A DNA stretch of 64,000 nucleotides from Pirellula sp. (GTDB lineage: Bacteria > Planctomycetota > Planctomycetia > Pirellulales > PNKZ01), in NCBI GenBank assembly GCA_013822735.1, contig PNKZ01000023.1, positions 1 to 64,000 on the forward strand. Reading direction: 5' to 3'. This document shows, piece by piece, positions 24,328-33,876 of this stretch (its first letter is position 1; the number at the start of each line of letters is the position of its first letter). The notes under the pieces are model-generated. The model did no database searches and was not told the DNA's origin. It saw only the letters and a program-made list of their open reading frames with translations. A program made the position numbers and the translations under genes.

Positions 24328-26697
24328 ATGAACGGGTATCGAACTACCATCGCGATCGTAGCAACCTGGCTTGGCGCCGCCGGCTTCGGCATTGCCGAAG
24401 GGCGCGGCGCGGAGCCGGTCGATTTCGAGCGGCAGATCCTGCCGCTGCTCTACAACCGCTGCTTCAGTTGCCATAGCGAGAAGCAAGCCGAGCCGAAGGC
24501 GGGGCTCCTGCTCGATTCGGCCGAGGGGCTGAAAGCGGACGGCGTGATCAACGTGGCGAAGCCGGACGAAAGCGAAATGTTGATTCGCGTTTCGCTGCCG
24601 CATTCCGATGAGAGCCTGATGCCTCCCTTGAAAGGAGGCGGGCAGCCGCTGAACGAAGCGGAGCGAGCCTTGCTGCGACGTTGGATCGCCGAAGGGGCCC
24701 AGACGCAAGACTGGAGGCGGTTCGACCATCGTGAGCCGGCAGTCGAATACGACCGGAAGCCGCTCGGCCGGACCGAAGTTCCGCGGTTGGCCCGGGAAAT
24801 GGACGCGATTGTGCAGAAGTTTCACCGGGCGAACGAAGGCGCAAAAGACGGGGCGGACCAGAGCTCGCTCAACCCGGCGATCGACGACGCCACGTTCGTG
24901 CGCCGCATTTATCTCGACGTCGTCGGCCGGATTCCCAGCTATGAGGAATCGCAAACCTTCCTCGAAGACACCTCGCCCGACAAGCGAGCGCGGCTGATCG
25001 ATCGGCTGCTGGCGAGCGAAGGCTATGTGAGCCACATGTTTCAATGGAAGGCCGACCAATTGCGCGTGCTGACGCGCGGCTTTCCCGGTCAGCCGGGCTA
25101 CAAGTACGACGAGTGGGTGAAGGAGTCGATTCGCAGCGGCATGGCGTACGATGAGTTCGTCCGCCGCCTCGTCACGGCCGACGGATATCTGTGGGAGAAC
25201 GGCGCGGTCGGCTTCTATCAACGTGATCTCGGCATGCCGTTCGACCACATGTCGAACATGGTGCGCATCTTTCTCGGCACACGGTTGGAATGCGCGCAGT
25301 GTCACGACCATCCGTTTGAACCGATCACGCAGGCCGACTTTTACCAACTGACGGCGTACACCTACGGCGTTTCGAATTTGTACTCGGCGGCGGGCTATTC
25401 CACCGACAACGTGCCGCAGTGGCCCGAGCTGCAGAAGAAGCTCGATGCGATGGATGCGCCCAAGGGACTACGCGACTTCGTGAGCGTGACCGTCGCTCCG
25501 CTCAAACGCCTGACGAAAGACACGCCCCACGGCTTGAAGTATCCGGACCATGCGCCGACGGCGGAAACGCGCCGCGGCAAACCGGTCGACTGCCGCACCC
25601 CGTTCGGCGACGAAGCCCCGGCGACGGTCGACAATAGACGTGAAGTGCTTGCTGCCTGGATGACGTCGCCGCGCAACCCGCGCTTCACGCGGAACATCGT
25701 CAACCGGCTGTTTCGCCGGGTGATGGGGATCGGGCTCATCGAGCCGGTCGATAGTTTGTCGCCCGTGAATCGCCCCCAGCAAGCGGAACTACTGAATTAT
25801 CTGACCCAAACCATGGCCGACTTGCGCTACGACGAACGGGCGCTCTTGGCCGTGTTGCTGAACAGCAAGCTTTATCAAAGCGAGTGTGATCGCGAAGAGC
25901 CGGAGCCGGGGGAGCCGTTTGCGATGCGCGGGCCGCTCTTGCGACGATTGTCGGCCGAGCAGATTTGGGACTCGCTGCTGACGCTCTTAGTCGAGGGGCT
26001 CGACGAACGGAAGCCGAGGTTCAACGATCGCGGAATGTTGGAAGGGAGCTACCTTGAGAGGCTGACGAAGATGTCTGCATCCGAGGTGCTCGATCGCTCG
26101 AAGGTGGTGATGGAGCATCACGCGGCCCGCCGCGCGCACTCGCTCGAACTGGAGCAGCAACGGATCGCTTTGAAACAGGCCCGCGATTCCGGCGACAAGG
26201 AAGCCTATGCGAAGCTACACAAACAGTTTGCCCTGGTGAACGACGCGTTTGAACGTTACTCGCTTTCGCTCGGCATGGGAGGCGGGGAAGCGCCGAAGGA
26301 GACTGATCGGCGCTGGGCCGGGTTGCCGCCGAGCTGGCTGCGTGCCGCGGAACTGCCGACGCCGGTCGCCTTAGGACACTTTCTCCGCCAGTTTGGACAA
26401 TCGGATCGTCGCGAGATCGACGCCTTTAATAAGAACCCGAACATCACGCACTCGCTCGCCATGATGAACGGCGAACTTACCGAGGCGATCGTCGACGAAC
26501 ATTCGTACTTGCGAGCCGGCTTGCGCAACCTCGACGAGGGGGAACGCATTGCCGTGATTTATCAAGCGATTCTGGTTCGTCGTCCGACGAGCGATGAACT
26601 CGCGCACGTGAAGCAACTCTTCGCGGAGAGCGGCACGCCGGAAGCCGATTTGATTTGGGCGCTCGTCAACTCACCGGAATTTCTCTTTTTGCAATAG
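24328..26697 (+). CDS. Exported cytochrome c-like / DUF1549 / DUF1553 protein
   Basis: A 789-residue secreted protein with a signal peptide (~1-28). The planctomycete-type cytochrome c domain has CFSCH at 45-49 and a SLMPPLKGGG distal-ligand segment. DUF1549 follows (FVRRIYLDVVGRIPSYEESQ and LGTRLECAQCHDHPFE, with a second CxxCH). DUF1553 makes up the C-terminal ~400 residues (NPRFTRNIVNRLFRRVMG). This three-part architecture is highly multiplied in Planctomycetes and has no established activity; a role in polysaccharide breakdown or electron transfer at the cell surface has been suggested. An alternative ATG lies 12 bases upstream. It is 9 bp before a DUF1501 gene, its usual partner. Confidence 0.9.
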   Translation: MNGYRTTIAIVATWLGAAGFGIAEGRGAEPVDFERQILPLLYNRCFSCHSEKQAEPKAGLLLDSAEGLKADGVINVAKPDESEMLIRVSLPHSDESLMPPLKGGGQPLNEAERALLRRWIAEGAQTQDWRRFDHREPAVEYDRKPLGRTEVPRLAREMDAIVQKFHRANEGAKDGADQSSLNPAIDDATFVRRIYLDVVGRIPSYEESQTFLEDTSPDKRARLIDRLLASEGYVSHMFQWKADQLRVLTRGFPGQPGYKYDEWVKESIRSGMAYDEFVRRLVTADGYLWENGAVGFYQRDLGMPFDHMSNMVRIFLGTRLECAQCHDHPFEPITQADFYQLTAYTYGVSNLYSAAGYSTDNVPQWPELQKKLDAMDAPKGLRDFVSVTVAPLKRLTKDTPHGLKYPDHAPTAETRRGKPVDCRTPFGDEAPATVDNRREVLAAWMTSPRNPRFTRNIVNRLFRRVMGIGLIEPVDSLSPVNRPQQAELLNYLTQTMADLRYDERALLAVLLNSKLYQSECDREEPEPGEPFAMRGPLLRRLSAEQIWDSLLTLLVEGLDERKPRFNDRGMLEGSYLERLTKMSASEVLDRSKVVMEHHAARRAHSLELEQQRIALKQARDSGDKEAYAKLHKQFALVNDAFERYSLSLGMGGGEAPKETDRRWAGLPPSWLRAAELPTPVALGHFLRQFGQSDRREIDAFNKNPNITHSLAMMNGELTEAIVDEHSYLRAGLRNLDEGERIAVIYQAILVRRPTSDELAHVKQLFAESGTPEADLIWALVNSPEFLFLQ

Positions 26698-26706
26698 AGC
26701 CACGGT

Positions 26707-28008
26707 ATGCTGAATCTGCAGTGCGAACATAATCGCCGTGTGTTTGTGCAGGCGTTTGCCCAAATGACGCTCGGTGTGCGGCTGCTGGGCTTGCGGGGCG
26801 AGGCGTACGGGGCGTCGCCCGCAGTAAAATCGACGGGGAAGCCGGCGGCGCGAACGCGCGCGAAGAACGTGATCTTCCTCTACATGCGCGGCGGGATGTC
26901 GCACATTGATACGTTCGACCCGAAGCCCGGGCGGGAGGAAATGGCCGGCGTGCAATCGATCGCGACGAGCGCACCGGGCATCGAAGTCTCCGAGTGGTTT
27001 CCGCGGACGGCCCGGCAGATGCACCAAGTGGCGCTGGTGCGCTCGATGACGTCGACCCAAGGGGTGCACGAGCGCGGCAATTATCTGGCGCACACCAGCT
27101 ACTTCCAAACGCCGACGATCACGCATCCGGCGCTCGGCGCCTGGACGCTCAAGCGTTTGGGTTCGGGGAATCCGCTACTGCCGGGGAACATTCTCATCAA
27201 CGGCAGCCCGCAACATCCCGGAGCGGGCTACATGGAATCGCATTTAGCGCCGTTGCCGATCGTCGATCCGGCGGCCGGATTGCAGAACTCGGCGGCGCCG
27301 GCGGGCGTGCGCGAATTCGACTTCGCACGCCGCACGAAGTTTGCGGAGCTGCTTAACCGGCCGTTTCTCGAGCGCACGCCGCATCGCGCCGCCGCGGCTT
27401 ACGACAAGATCCACACGAAAGCCGTCGAGCTGATGCGCAGTAAGGATCTCAAGGCGTTTGACATTGCTCAAGAGAATGCCGCCACGCGCGCCGCTTACGG
27501 CGACAGCACGTTCGGACAGGGATGCCTGCTCGCGCGGCGCTTGATCGAACACGGCGTTCGGTATGTGGAAGTGGAAGACGACCAGAATTGGGATACACAC
27601 AACGACCAGCTCGTGCAGATGAAGCAAATGACTCCCGCAGCCGATCAATCGTTCGCCGCATTGCTCAGCGATCTCCACGAGCGCGGCCTGCTCGAATCGA
27701 CGCTCGTGGTGATGGCCACGGAGTTCGGTCGAACGCCGAAGATGAACGAAGTAACTAGCGGGCGCGGCCATCATCCGGCGGCGTTTACGTGGTGGCTCGC
27801 CGGCGGCGGCATCAAGGGGGGCTTCGTCTACGGTAAGTCGGACGCTGCGGGCGATCGCGTGGCGGAAAGTCCGGTCGAAATGCCCGACCTCAACGCCACG
27901 ATCGCGATGGCGCTCGGCATCGACTTGGAGCAAACGGAAACGTCGCCGTCGGGGCGGCCGTTTACCGTCGCCGATAAGGGGCGTCCGGTGATGCCGCTGT
28001 TCGCCTAG
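26707..28008 (+). CDS. DUF1501 (sulfatase-like fold) protein
   Basis: A 433-residue protein. NVIFLYMRGGMSHIDTFDPKPG marks the start of the DUF1501 domain, and VMATEFGRTPKMNE with GRGHHPAAFTWWLAGGGIKGG marks the metal-binding end. These residues match the alkaline phosphatase/sulfatase superfamily, whose members bind metals through Asp and His. The N-terminus (CEHNRRVFVQAFAQMTLGVRL) resembles a degenerate Tat-type leader, so export is likely. It belongs to an operon with the upstream DUF1549 protein. The reaction is unknown. Confidence 0.9.
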   Translation: MLNLQCEHNRRVFVQAFAQMTLGVRLLGLRGEAYGASPAVKSTGKPAARTRAKNVIFLYMRGGMSHIDTFDPKPGREEMAGVQSIATSAPGIEVSEWFPRTARQMHQVALVRSMTSTQGVHERGNYLAHTSYFQTPTITHPALGAWTLKRLGSGNPLLPGNILINGSPQHPGAGYMESHLAPLPIVDPAAGLQNSAAPAGVREFDFARRTKFAELLNRPFLERTPHRAAAAYDKIHTKAVELMRSKDLKAFDIAQENAATRAAYGDSTFGQGCLLARRLIEHGVRYVEVEDDQNWDTHNDQLVQMKQMTPAADQSFAALLSDLHERGLLESTLVVMATEFGRTPKMNEVTSGRGHHPAAFTWWLAGGGIKGGFVYGKSDAAGDRVAESPVEMPDLNATIAMALGIDLEQTETSPSGRPFTVADKGRPVMPLFA

Positions 28009-28034
28009 CACCACGTCGTGCGTAGCCCGCGCGG

Positions 28035-30866
28035 TTACGGCAGTTCGCCGGCCGAGGCGCGGCGTTTGTCGTCGGGCGAAGCGGCTTCGTCGACTTCCGC
28101 GGCGACGAACGTAGCGGCGGGCGTGGGAAGTTCGGCGAGGTGCATGCCGATGTCGCTGCCGTCGGCCCCGCCGCGCAGCGCCTTTTGCGGCGGTGTGCCT
28201 TCGGCCAGCGTGAGATCGCCGGGCTGCATGGTGTGGAACGAGTAGGTCGAAGGCAACGGGCGACGCCAACGAATCTCGCGCCACGCGGCTTGGAATTCTC
28301 GTTGCGGGCCCCACTGCGCTCGCCAATCGTCGTAGGTGAGCATTTGCGTGACGTCGTCCCCCGACGCCATCCGCCAGAAGTTTTCGGCTTGATAACCTTC
28401 GTAGAACGTTCGCTCGCCGGTCCATTGGAACGTGTTGAGAAAATCGTTGCGAACGTCGATGCCGTCGTAGTCGACCAGCGGCGTGCCCGAGGTGGAGAGC
28501 AGGATGGAGTCGGCGCAGGTGACGGAAACGTTCGGCACGAAAGGGGTTTCGAAGCCGTCGGAAATGCGAATGAGGCCGCCGGCGGTGACGGCAGTGACGT
28601 GGCTCAGGTCGAACTGCACCTCGGTTTCGGCATTTTGCGCTTGGCCGCCGGTGACGATGAGGGCCGATTCGCTGACGGCGAGCAGGCCGTTGTGCCAACG
28701 GAGCGCGACGGGTTGCATGTCGGCGACGCGCAGCAGCGACGCTTCGCCGCGCACGATGCAATGCTCGAGAGAAACGTCGACTGCCTGCGGCGCGGCGGCG
28801 GCGGGAGCGGCCTCGCCCGGCATGCGCATGTTGAGCATGGCCGGCGAGCCCGGCGGGAGGCTCATCGCAATCACGGCGACGTCCGGATGATACGTCTTGC
28901 CTTCCGACGACGCGTTGCGGACGGTCAGCACGCATTGCTCCAGGCCTAGGTAGTCGGCCTGTTGCAGCGTGAAGAGCGACCATTGATCGGCCGGCAACTC
29001 TTGCGGCGAAGGAACGTCGAAGCCGATCTCGAGTTTGACGAACGAGAGGCGGCCGCCGACGACGGCGATCATCGAGTGCGGCAAGTTCGGAATGGCCGCT
29101 TCGGCCGGACGGAAACGTACGGCCGGCTTGTAGCCGTCGCCGGCGCGGACCGTGATCTTCAGGTTGTTGAGCATCAGCGGACGCTCGATGCGCTCGCCGT
29201 CGTAACAGAGCTCGATCACGTCGCCGTTCTTCGCGGCAAAGCAGGCCGCGCGGAGGCTCGTGAACCGGCCGGCGTCGTCAGGCGTGTCGCACACGACGAG
29301 CACCCCTTCGCGCGGGTCGGGAAGTTTGCGCGGTGCGGGGACTTCCGTAGGCGACACGGCGGCGACGGCCGGAGCGGTCGACATGGCGCCGGGAGTGCCC
29401 GTCGGGAGGGGTGCAATGTTGGGTGCGATCTGCAGTGGAGCCGTGCCGGACGCGCTCACCGCAGGTAACAGAGCGGCCGTGCCCGACGGCGCGGCCGGAG
29501 TTACGGCCGTTGCGCCGTTGCCGACGGTCGCCGGATTCGGGAGCCCCTGCTCTTTCCAAGCGGTGTTCCAGCGGTTGTCGGCACGGCGATCGACCACTTC
29601 GAGGCCGACGACCACGGCCGCGAGCACGGCGACCGGGAGAATCCACGGCAAATGCCGTTGCCAAAGGGGCATGTCGCCGCCGGTCGATTCCCACTTCGTG
29701 GCGAGCCGCACCTCGTTGCGCTGGATGCCGAGCCGCTCGGCTAGGTGCAACAAGTCGGCGATCAGATCGGCGGGAGTTTGATAACGTCGTTGCGGATCTT
29801 TCGCCAGCATCTTGCGCAGGATGGTCGTCACCGCATCCGGCAAGTTCGGGTTGTACTCGCGCGGGTCGATCGGGTCGTCGCTGTTGTGTTGCAACAGTTT
29901 TTGCAACACCGTTCCTTCGGGAAACGGCGGCCGACCGGTGAGCATGAAGTAGAGCGTGCAGCCGAGCGAATAGATGTCGCTGCGCACGTCGGCGCTGCGC
30001 GGGTCGCGCGCTTGCTCGGGGGAGATGTAGTCGAACGTGCCGAGCGTCACGCCGCTGGCCGTCAAGTCTTCGCCGCCGGGCTTCAGGCCGTGCAAGCGGG
30101 CGAGGCCCATGTCGACGAGCTTCGCCTTGCCTTGGCTGTTGATAATGATGTTCGACGGCTTGATGTCGCGATGCACGACTTCGCGCGTCGAGGCGTGGGC
30201 CAAGGCGTCAGTGATTTGCAGCGTATAACTGAGTGCGTCGTCGAGCGGCAGCACGCCGCGGCGATCGACGAGTTGCCGAATGTTAACCCCTTCGATGAAT
30301 TCAAAGACGATGAAGTGCAGCCCGCGATCCTCGCCGACGCTATGGACGCGGGCGATGTTGTCGTGGTCGAGCCGGGCTGCGCTTTGGGCTTCGTTCTTGA
30401 AACGTTTGAGCGTTTCTTCGTCGCATGCCTGATCGCGCGAGAGGACCTTGATGGCGACTTCGCGATGGAGCGTGACGTCGCGCGCACGGAAGACGGCCCC
30501 CATCCCGCCGCCGCCGGCAAACTCGATGAGTTCGTACTGGCCGAGGCGTTCGCCGGCGAGGAGTTTGGAGAGTTCGTGGGAAGGGGCGGGAACAATCGTG
30601 CCGCCGGGAGGAGCTGGTCCGGCGTCGCCCCCTTGCGGAGAAGAACCTGAAAAGCGCGCGGCCGGCGAAATCACGGTGAGTTCGTCGGCCACGACCTCGG
30701 CCGCCGGTCGGGGGGCCGGTGCGGGCGCGTTGGCGGCGGGCGAACCGCTCGGGGCACGTGACGAACTGCCCGACGGCGCGGTGTTACCCGACGGCGCAGG
30801 GCTACCGCCCGCCGGTCGAGTCGGTTCGGCCGGGGGCTCGTTCGTGAATTGTGCCGTGGAACCCAT
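28035..30866 (-). CDS. Membrane Ser/Thr kinase with Pro-rich linkers and beta-helix-like C-terminus
   Basis: A 943-residue protein. A Pro/Ala/Ser-rich, low-complexity N-terminus (~1-95) precedes a PknB-like kinase (~110-375): GGGGMGAV at 118-125, Lys140, HRDIKPSN at 232-239, DMG at 252-254 in place of DFG, and GTFDYISPEQA. A membrane segment (~407-425) and a second Pro/Thr-rich linker lead to a ~400-residue extracytoplasmic domain. Its start (VLVVCDTPDDAGRFTSLRAACFAAKNGDVIELC) resembles right-handed beta-helix or pectate-lyase folds. The start at 30866 was chosen because the upstream frame is Arg-rich and crosses the promoter. It runs convergently with DUF1501, 26 bp between stops. Confidence 0.9.
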   Translation of the reverse strand: MGSTAQFTNEPPAEPTRPAGGSPAPSGNTAPSGSSSRAPSGSPAANAPAPAPRPAAEVVADELTVISPAARFSGSSPQGGDAGPAPPGGTIVPAPSHELSKLLAGERLGQYELIEFAGGGGMGAVFRARDVTLHREVAIKVLSRDQACDEETLKRFKNEAQSAARLDHDNIARVHSVGEDRGLHFIVFEFIEGVNIRQLVDRRGVLPLDDALSYTLQITDALAHASTREVVHRDIKPSNIIINSQGKAKLVDMGLARLHGLKPGGEDLTASGVTLGTFDYISPEQARDPRSADVRSDIYSLGCTLYFMLTGRPPFPEGTVLQKLLQHNSDDPIDPREYNPNLPDAVTTILRKMLAKDPQRRYQTPADLIADLLHLAERLGIQRNEVRLATKWESTGGDMPLWQRHLPWILPVAVLAAVVVGLEVVDRRADNRWNTAWKEQGLPNPATVGNGATAVTPAAPSGTAALLPAVSASGTAPLQIAPNIAPLPTGTPGAMSTAPAVAAVSPTEVPAPRKLPDPREGVLVVCDTPDDAGRFTSLRAACFAAKNGDVIELCYDGERIERPLMLNNLKITVRAGDGYKPAVRFRPAEAAIPNLPHSMIAVVGGRLSFVKLEIGFDVPSPQELPADQWSLFTLQQADYLGLEQCVLTVRNASSEGKTYHPDVAVIAMSLPPGSPAMLNMRMPGEAAPAAAAPQAVDVSLEHCIVRGEASLLRVADMQPVALRWHNGLLAVSESALIVTGGQAQNAETEVQFDLSHVTAVTAGGLIRISDGFETPFVPNVSVTCADSILLSTSGTPLVDYDGIDVRNDFLNTFQWTGERTFYEGYQAENFWRMASGDDVTQMLTYDDWRAQWGPQREFQAAWREIRWRRPLPSTYSFHTMQPGDLTLAEGTPPQKALRGGADGSDIGMHLAELPTPAATFVAAEVDEAASPDDKRRASAGELP

Positions 30867-31038
30867 ATCCCTGGTCTCTAGCCCCGGTCTTCGAAAACCG
30901 TGCGGCGTCCTGCCGTCGCGGCGTGCATGGCCCGTCTGCCGATCAAAATGCCGGAACCGGCGTACCTTCGCCCGATTTGCTCGGCGGCGGAGACGCATGT
31001 CCCGAGCCGCTAGGAATCGGCGCAAAGCGTTACTAGAT

Positions 31039-31098
31039 AAGCAGCACTTATGGTATTTGCAAAGCTGCTTAGCGTCAACGAATTTGCTCGACGCAAAT
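31039..31098 (-). promoter_or_regulatory. Kinase promoter with two flanking palindromes
   Basis: Read on the minus strand there is TTGACG (31073-31078), a 17-base spacer and TACCAT (31050-31055), a good sigma-70-type match about 185 bp upstream of the kinase start. The inverted repeat AAGCAGC (31039-31045)/GCTGCTT (31064-31070) spans the -10. ATTTGC-tcgac-GCAAAT (31082-31098) sits just upstream of the -35. Both could be operators; the binding protein is unknown. Confidence 0.5.
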
Positions 31099-31172
31099 CG
31101 CCCAAATTACCATAGGTTTAGTTGCCGCGATCGTGGCAATCTTGCCGGTTGTGCCGGTGCGTAGTCGCACCG

Positions 31173-32108
31173 TCAGCGGGCGCCAGACGTTACGCCGGTG
31201 AGCGGATGGTTGCTCACGGCTTCCCAAGCCAGCTCTTGGAGCAGCTTATTCAGAGCTTCCTTCTGGTCTTCGGGAATTTCTTTATCGCGCGCCAGCATCG
31301 TAGGAACGGCCAAGCCGACGGGGCTCCGACGATAGATCACGGCGAAGTGACAATAGCCGGAGAGCGCCATCAAGGCCGGCTTGGCGTGCCCCCACGTGTC
31401 GCGAAACAGATCCCATTGTGCTTTGAGGCCGGGCGCTTTGCCCGCCACGATCCTCTCTCGCAACGCCACCGAAGCAACGCCGACAGGCACGACGTAGGCC
31501 ACGTCCCGGCCGACCTTCTTGTTGATCGCGCGGACATGTTCTTCGATGTCGCGACAGTACGCGTCGTTGCTTTTGCTTAGTTCCTTAATGTCGGTCGCGT
31601 CATGGTCGACCTTCTTGCGCGTGTCGAGCGGATACTTGGGTTCGTAGGTGTCGTTGGGCAGCCAGTATTCTTGCACCAGCACGCGGACGTTCGGATTGTG
31701 CTCCGCCGCGAGCGTGATGAACTTTTCGATGCCGTCGTCCGGAAGCCAAATCGGCGACAGCGTCAGTACGTCGACCTTGCCTTCGCGCAGTGCGGGCTTG
31801 GCGATGTTTTTGTCGTCCGGCACGTCCCAATGTTGCATCACGCGCGAACCGCCGATGCGCGAGATGCCGACCATCTCTTGGTCTTTGATGCCGGCCGATT
31901 CCGCAAGCTCAGGCAGCATTGCGTAAACGAACACATGGAAGCTGTGGCCGCAGGTGAAGATGCGCTGGCCTTTGGTGATTGGCGCCGTGGCCGATTTCGG
32001 ATCCTCGGCGCGAGCCGTTGGCGTCGCGGAGCAAGCTCCCGCCACAACGAGTAGCACCATGGAAAGCGATGCGAAGATGACTCGAGCAAATAGGCTGCAG
32101 CGTCGCAT
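31173..32108 (-). CDS. Exported SGNH-like protein
   Basis: A 311-residue protein with an N-terminal signal (1-26) ending in VVAGAC, a weak lipobox with Cys26, so it may be a lipoprotein. The mature part opens with a block-I-like TCGHSFHVF (52-60) and GISRIGGSRVMQHWD, features of planctomycete SGNH/GDSL-like hydrolases; VDVLTLSPIW may be a further block. A clear DxxH block near the C-terminus is not obvious, so enzymatic activity is uncertain. The ATG at 32108 was preferred over an upstream one because it places the signal peptide at the N-terminus. The natural substrate is unknown. Confidence 0.68.
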   Translation of the reverse strand: MRRCSLFARVIFASLSMVLLVVAGACSATPTARAEDPKSATAPITKGQRIFTCGHSFHVFVYAMLPELAESAGIKDQEMVGISRIGGSRVMQHWDVPDDKNIAKPALREGKVDVLTLSPIWLPDDGIEKFITLAAEHNPNVRVLVQEYWLPNDTYEPKYPLDTRKKVDHDATDIKELSKSNDAYCRDIEEHVRAINKKVGRDVAYVVPVGVASVALRERIVAGKAPGLKAQWDLFRDTWGHAKPALMALSGYCHFAVIYRRSPVGLAVPTMLARDKEIPEDQKEALNKLLQELAWEAVSNHPLTGVTSGAR

Positions 32109-32274
32109 GAGAGCTTTATTCTCGGGAGTAGTCGTTGGTGGTTGTCGTCTACGCGTCGTCTCGCGCGTAGTGAAAGACAAACGAATGGCGGCACGCGTGA
32201 GTAGACGTTAGTGTGCGGCGAATCGCCGATGAGTCAAATGTTCGCTCGTTTACGTAACGCGGTACGCGCGCCAT

Positions 32275-32318
32275 AAAAAACCGCGGGCAGGAAAGTCGGG
32301 TGACTCTCCTGCCCGCGG
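32275..32318 (-). terminator. Rho-independent terminator of the Gfo/Idh/MocA gene
   Basis: A perfect 12-bp stem (CCGCGGGCAGGA at 32281-32292 with TCCTGCCCGCGG at 32307-32318), a 14-base loop and, on the minus strand, six Ts at 32280-32275. It lies about 40 bp after the oxidoreductase stop. It is the cleanest intrinsic terminator in the window. Confidence 0.9.
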
Positions 32319-32354
32319 CGATTAGATACTTCGTCGAGTTCGACGAAAGCGGTG

Positions 32355-33707
32355 TTAGACCACCTTCGTTTGGCCCGGCACGGCGACGAACGGCTTCGGG
32401 GCCGGTTCGTCCCACGAGAGGGAGTCGTACGGGCCGAGGACGATCTTCGAATTCAGCGCGTCTTCGGCGCTGACTTCCTTGCCGCCGTAGGTCGCCATGC
32501 GGCCGAGAATCGCGGTGAGCGTGCTTAGCGCGCCGTTTTCACCTTCGTTAATCGGGTTGCCGGCGCGAATGCTCGCTTGCAGTACGTCGTGCTCCACTTG
32601 GTATGGGTTGCCGTCGTTCTTGCCGCGGTAGGCCCAGCTTTCGCCTCCCTTGACGTCAATGCGCCCCTTGTCGATTTGCGCGGTGCCCTTGGTGCCGTGC
32701 ACCGCTTCGCTGACACTATTCCAACAGTTAGGAATGTGGCGGCAGTAGCTGAACATCCGCGAGCCGTCGGCGTAGACGAACTCCACGGCGTGGTGATCGT
32801 AGATTTCCCCGTACTTGGGGTCGATGCGCACTTGGCGGCCGCCCATACCTTCAGCGCTCACCGGGTAAGCGTTCTTCACCCAGTTGATCACGTCGATGTT
32901 GTGGATGTGCTGTTCGTTGATGTGATCGCCGGAGAGCCAGTTGTAGTAGTACCAGTTGCGCACTTGGTACTCGAGGTCTGACTTCACTTGCTCGCGCGTA
33001 ACGCGCGGGTCCCACACGCCGCCGCCGTTCCAATAGGCACGGCCAGCGATGATGTCGCCGATCGCACCGTCTTGCAGACGCTTGATGGTTTCAATGTACG
33101 ACTGTTGGTGATGGCGTTGCAGACCGACGCCCATGCCGAGCTTTTTCTTCTTCGCTTCGGCAACGGCGGCCAACACGCGACGAACGCCTGGACCGTCGAC
33201 GGCGACCGGCTTCTCCATGAACACGTGCTTGCCGGCCGCAACGGCCGCTTCCACATGCACGGGGCGATAACCGGGAGGCGTGGCGAGAACGACGAGATCA
33301 ACGTCGCACTCGAGCACCTTCTTGTAAGCGTCGAGACCGTAGAAGCGGCGCTCCTTCGGGCAGTCGATGCGTTCGGCGACGGAGCCCCCTTGGTTGTTCT
33401 TGCCCTTGCCTCCCTTGCCGCTGGCAAGGTTCTGGTAGGCACGTTCGACGGAGTCTTCGAAGGCGTCGCCCATCGCGACGAGCTTCACGGGGCCTTCGGT
33501 CGAGAGAGCTTGCTGAGCCGCGCCGGTGCCGCGTCCGCCGCAACCGATCACGCCGATCTTGATCGTTTCGTCGGCTCCGGCGCCATGCGCGAAGCGGGCG
33601 GCACCCAAGTTCAGCGCCAACCCGCCGGCGGCGATCGCGGCCGAGCTACGGGAAATGAAATCGCGGCGCGAGCTGCGCGGCGTGGGGTTCTGCGGGGCGT
33701 CGCTCAT
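32355..33707 (-). CDS. Tat-exported Gfo/Idh/MocA-family oxidoreductase
   Basis: A 450-residue protein with a twin-arginine leader (RSSRRDFISRSSAAIAAGG, residues 11-29). The mature domain has the Rossmann motif IGVIGCGGRG (51-60) and the family's EKPVAVDG (165-172), followed by the Gfo/Idh/MocA C-terminal beta domain. Such proteins bind NAD(P) and act on sugars or related molecules. Export by Tat means it would fold with its cofactor before transport. The ATG at 33707 has TTGGAGAA just upstream. It has its own terminator and a long leader with a 10-bp direct repeat. The substrate is unknown. Confidence 0.9.
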   Translation of the reverse strand: MSDAPQNPTPRSSRRDFISRSSAAIAAGGLALNLGAARFAHGAGADETIKIGVIGCGGRGTGAAQQALSTEGPVKLVAMGDAFEDSVERAYQNLASGKGGKGKNNQGGSVAERIDCPKERRFYGLDAYKKVLECDVDLVVLATPPGYRPVHVEAAVAAGKHVFMEKPVAVDGPGVRRVLAAVAEAKKKKLGMGVGLQRHHQQSYIETIKRLQDGAIGDIIAGRAYWNGGGVWDPRVTREQVKSDLEYQVRNWYYYNWLSGDHINEQHIHNIDVINWVKNAYPVSAEGMGGRQVRIDPKYGEIYDHHAVEFVYADGSRMFSYCRHIPNCWNSVSEAVHGTKGTAQIDKGRIDVKGGESWAYRGKNDGNPYQVEHDVLQASIRAGNPINEGENGALSTLTAILGRMATYGGKEVSAEDALNSKIVLGPYDSLSWDEPAPKPFVAVPGQTKVV

Positions 33708-33773
33708 ACGGTTCTCCAAGGAAGGAAGGTTTGTGCGGTTAGGAGACGTTCGGGAGGGAAGGAATATCGTACT

Positions 33774-33798
33774 CGGACAAGTTCGTAACGGACAAGTT
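33774..33798 (-). promoter_or_regulatory. Direct repeat and possible promoter before the oxidoreductase gene
   Basis: CGGACAAGTT occurs at 33774-33783 and again at 33789-33798, a 15-bp period, seen on the plus strand. Read on the minus strand, the upstream copy supplies TTGTCC, followed after 18 bases by TACGAT, a plausible -35/-10 pair. The repeat could be a regulator site overlapping the promoter. Confidence 0.35.
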
Positions 33799-33876
33799 AT
33801 TCGGTGCTTGGCCGCCGCGGCCACGCGGCGTTTCGAGCCGGTCGTGGCCGACCGGGCTAAGCAAGGAATTGCTGAA

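Noticed and set aside
27244-28983. A 579-codon minus-strand open frame
   Set aside because: Antisense to DUF1501 and in another frame of the second kinase; Arg-rich without motifs.
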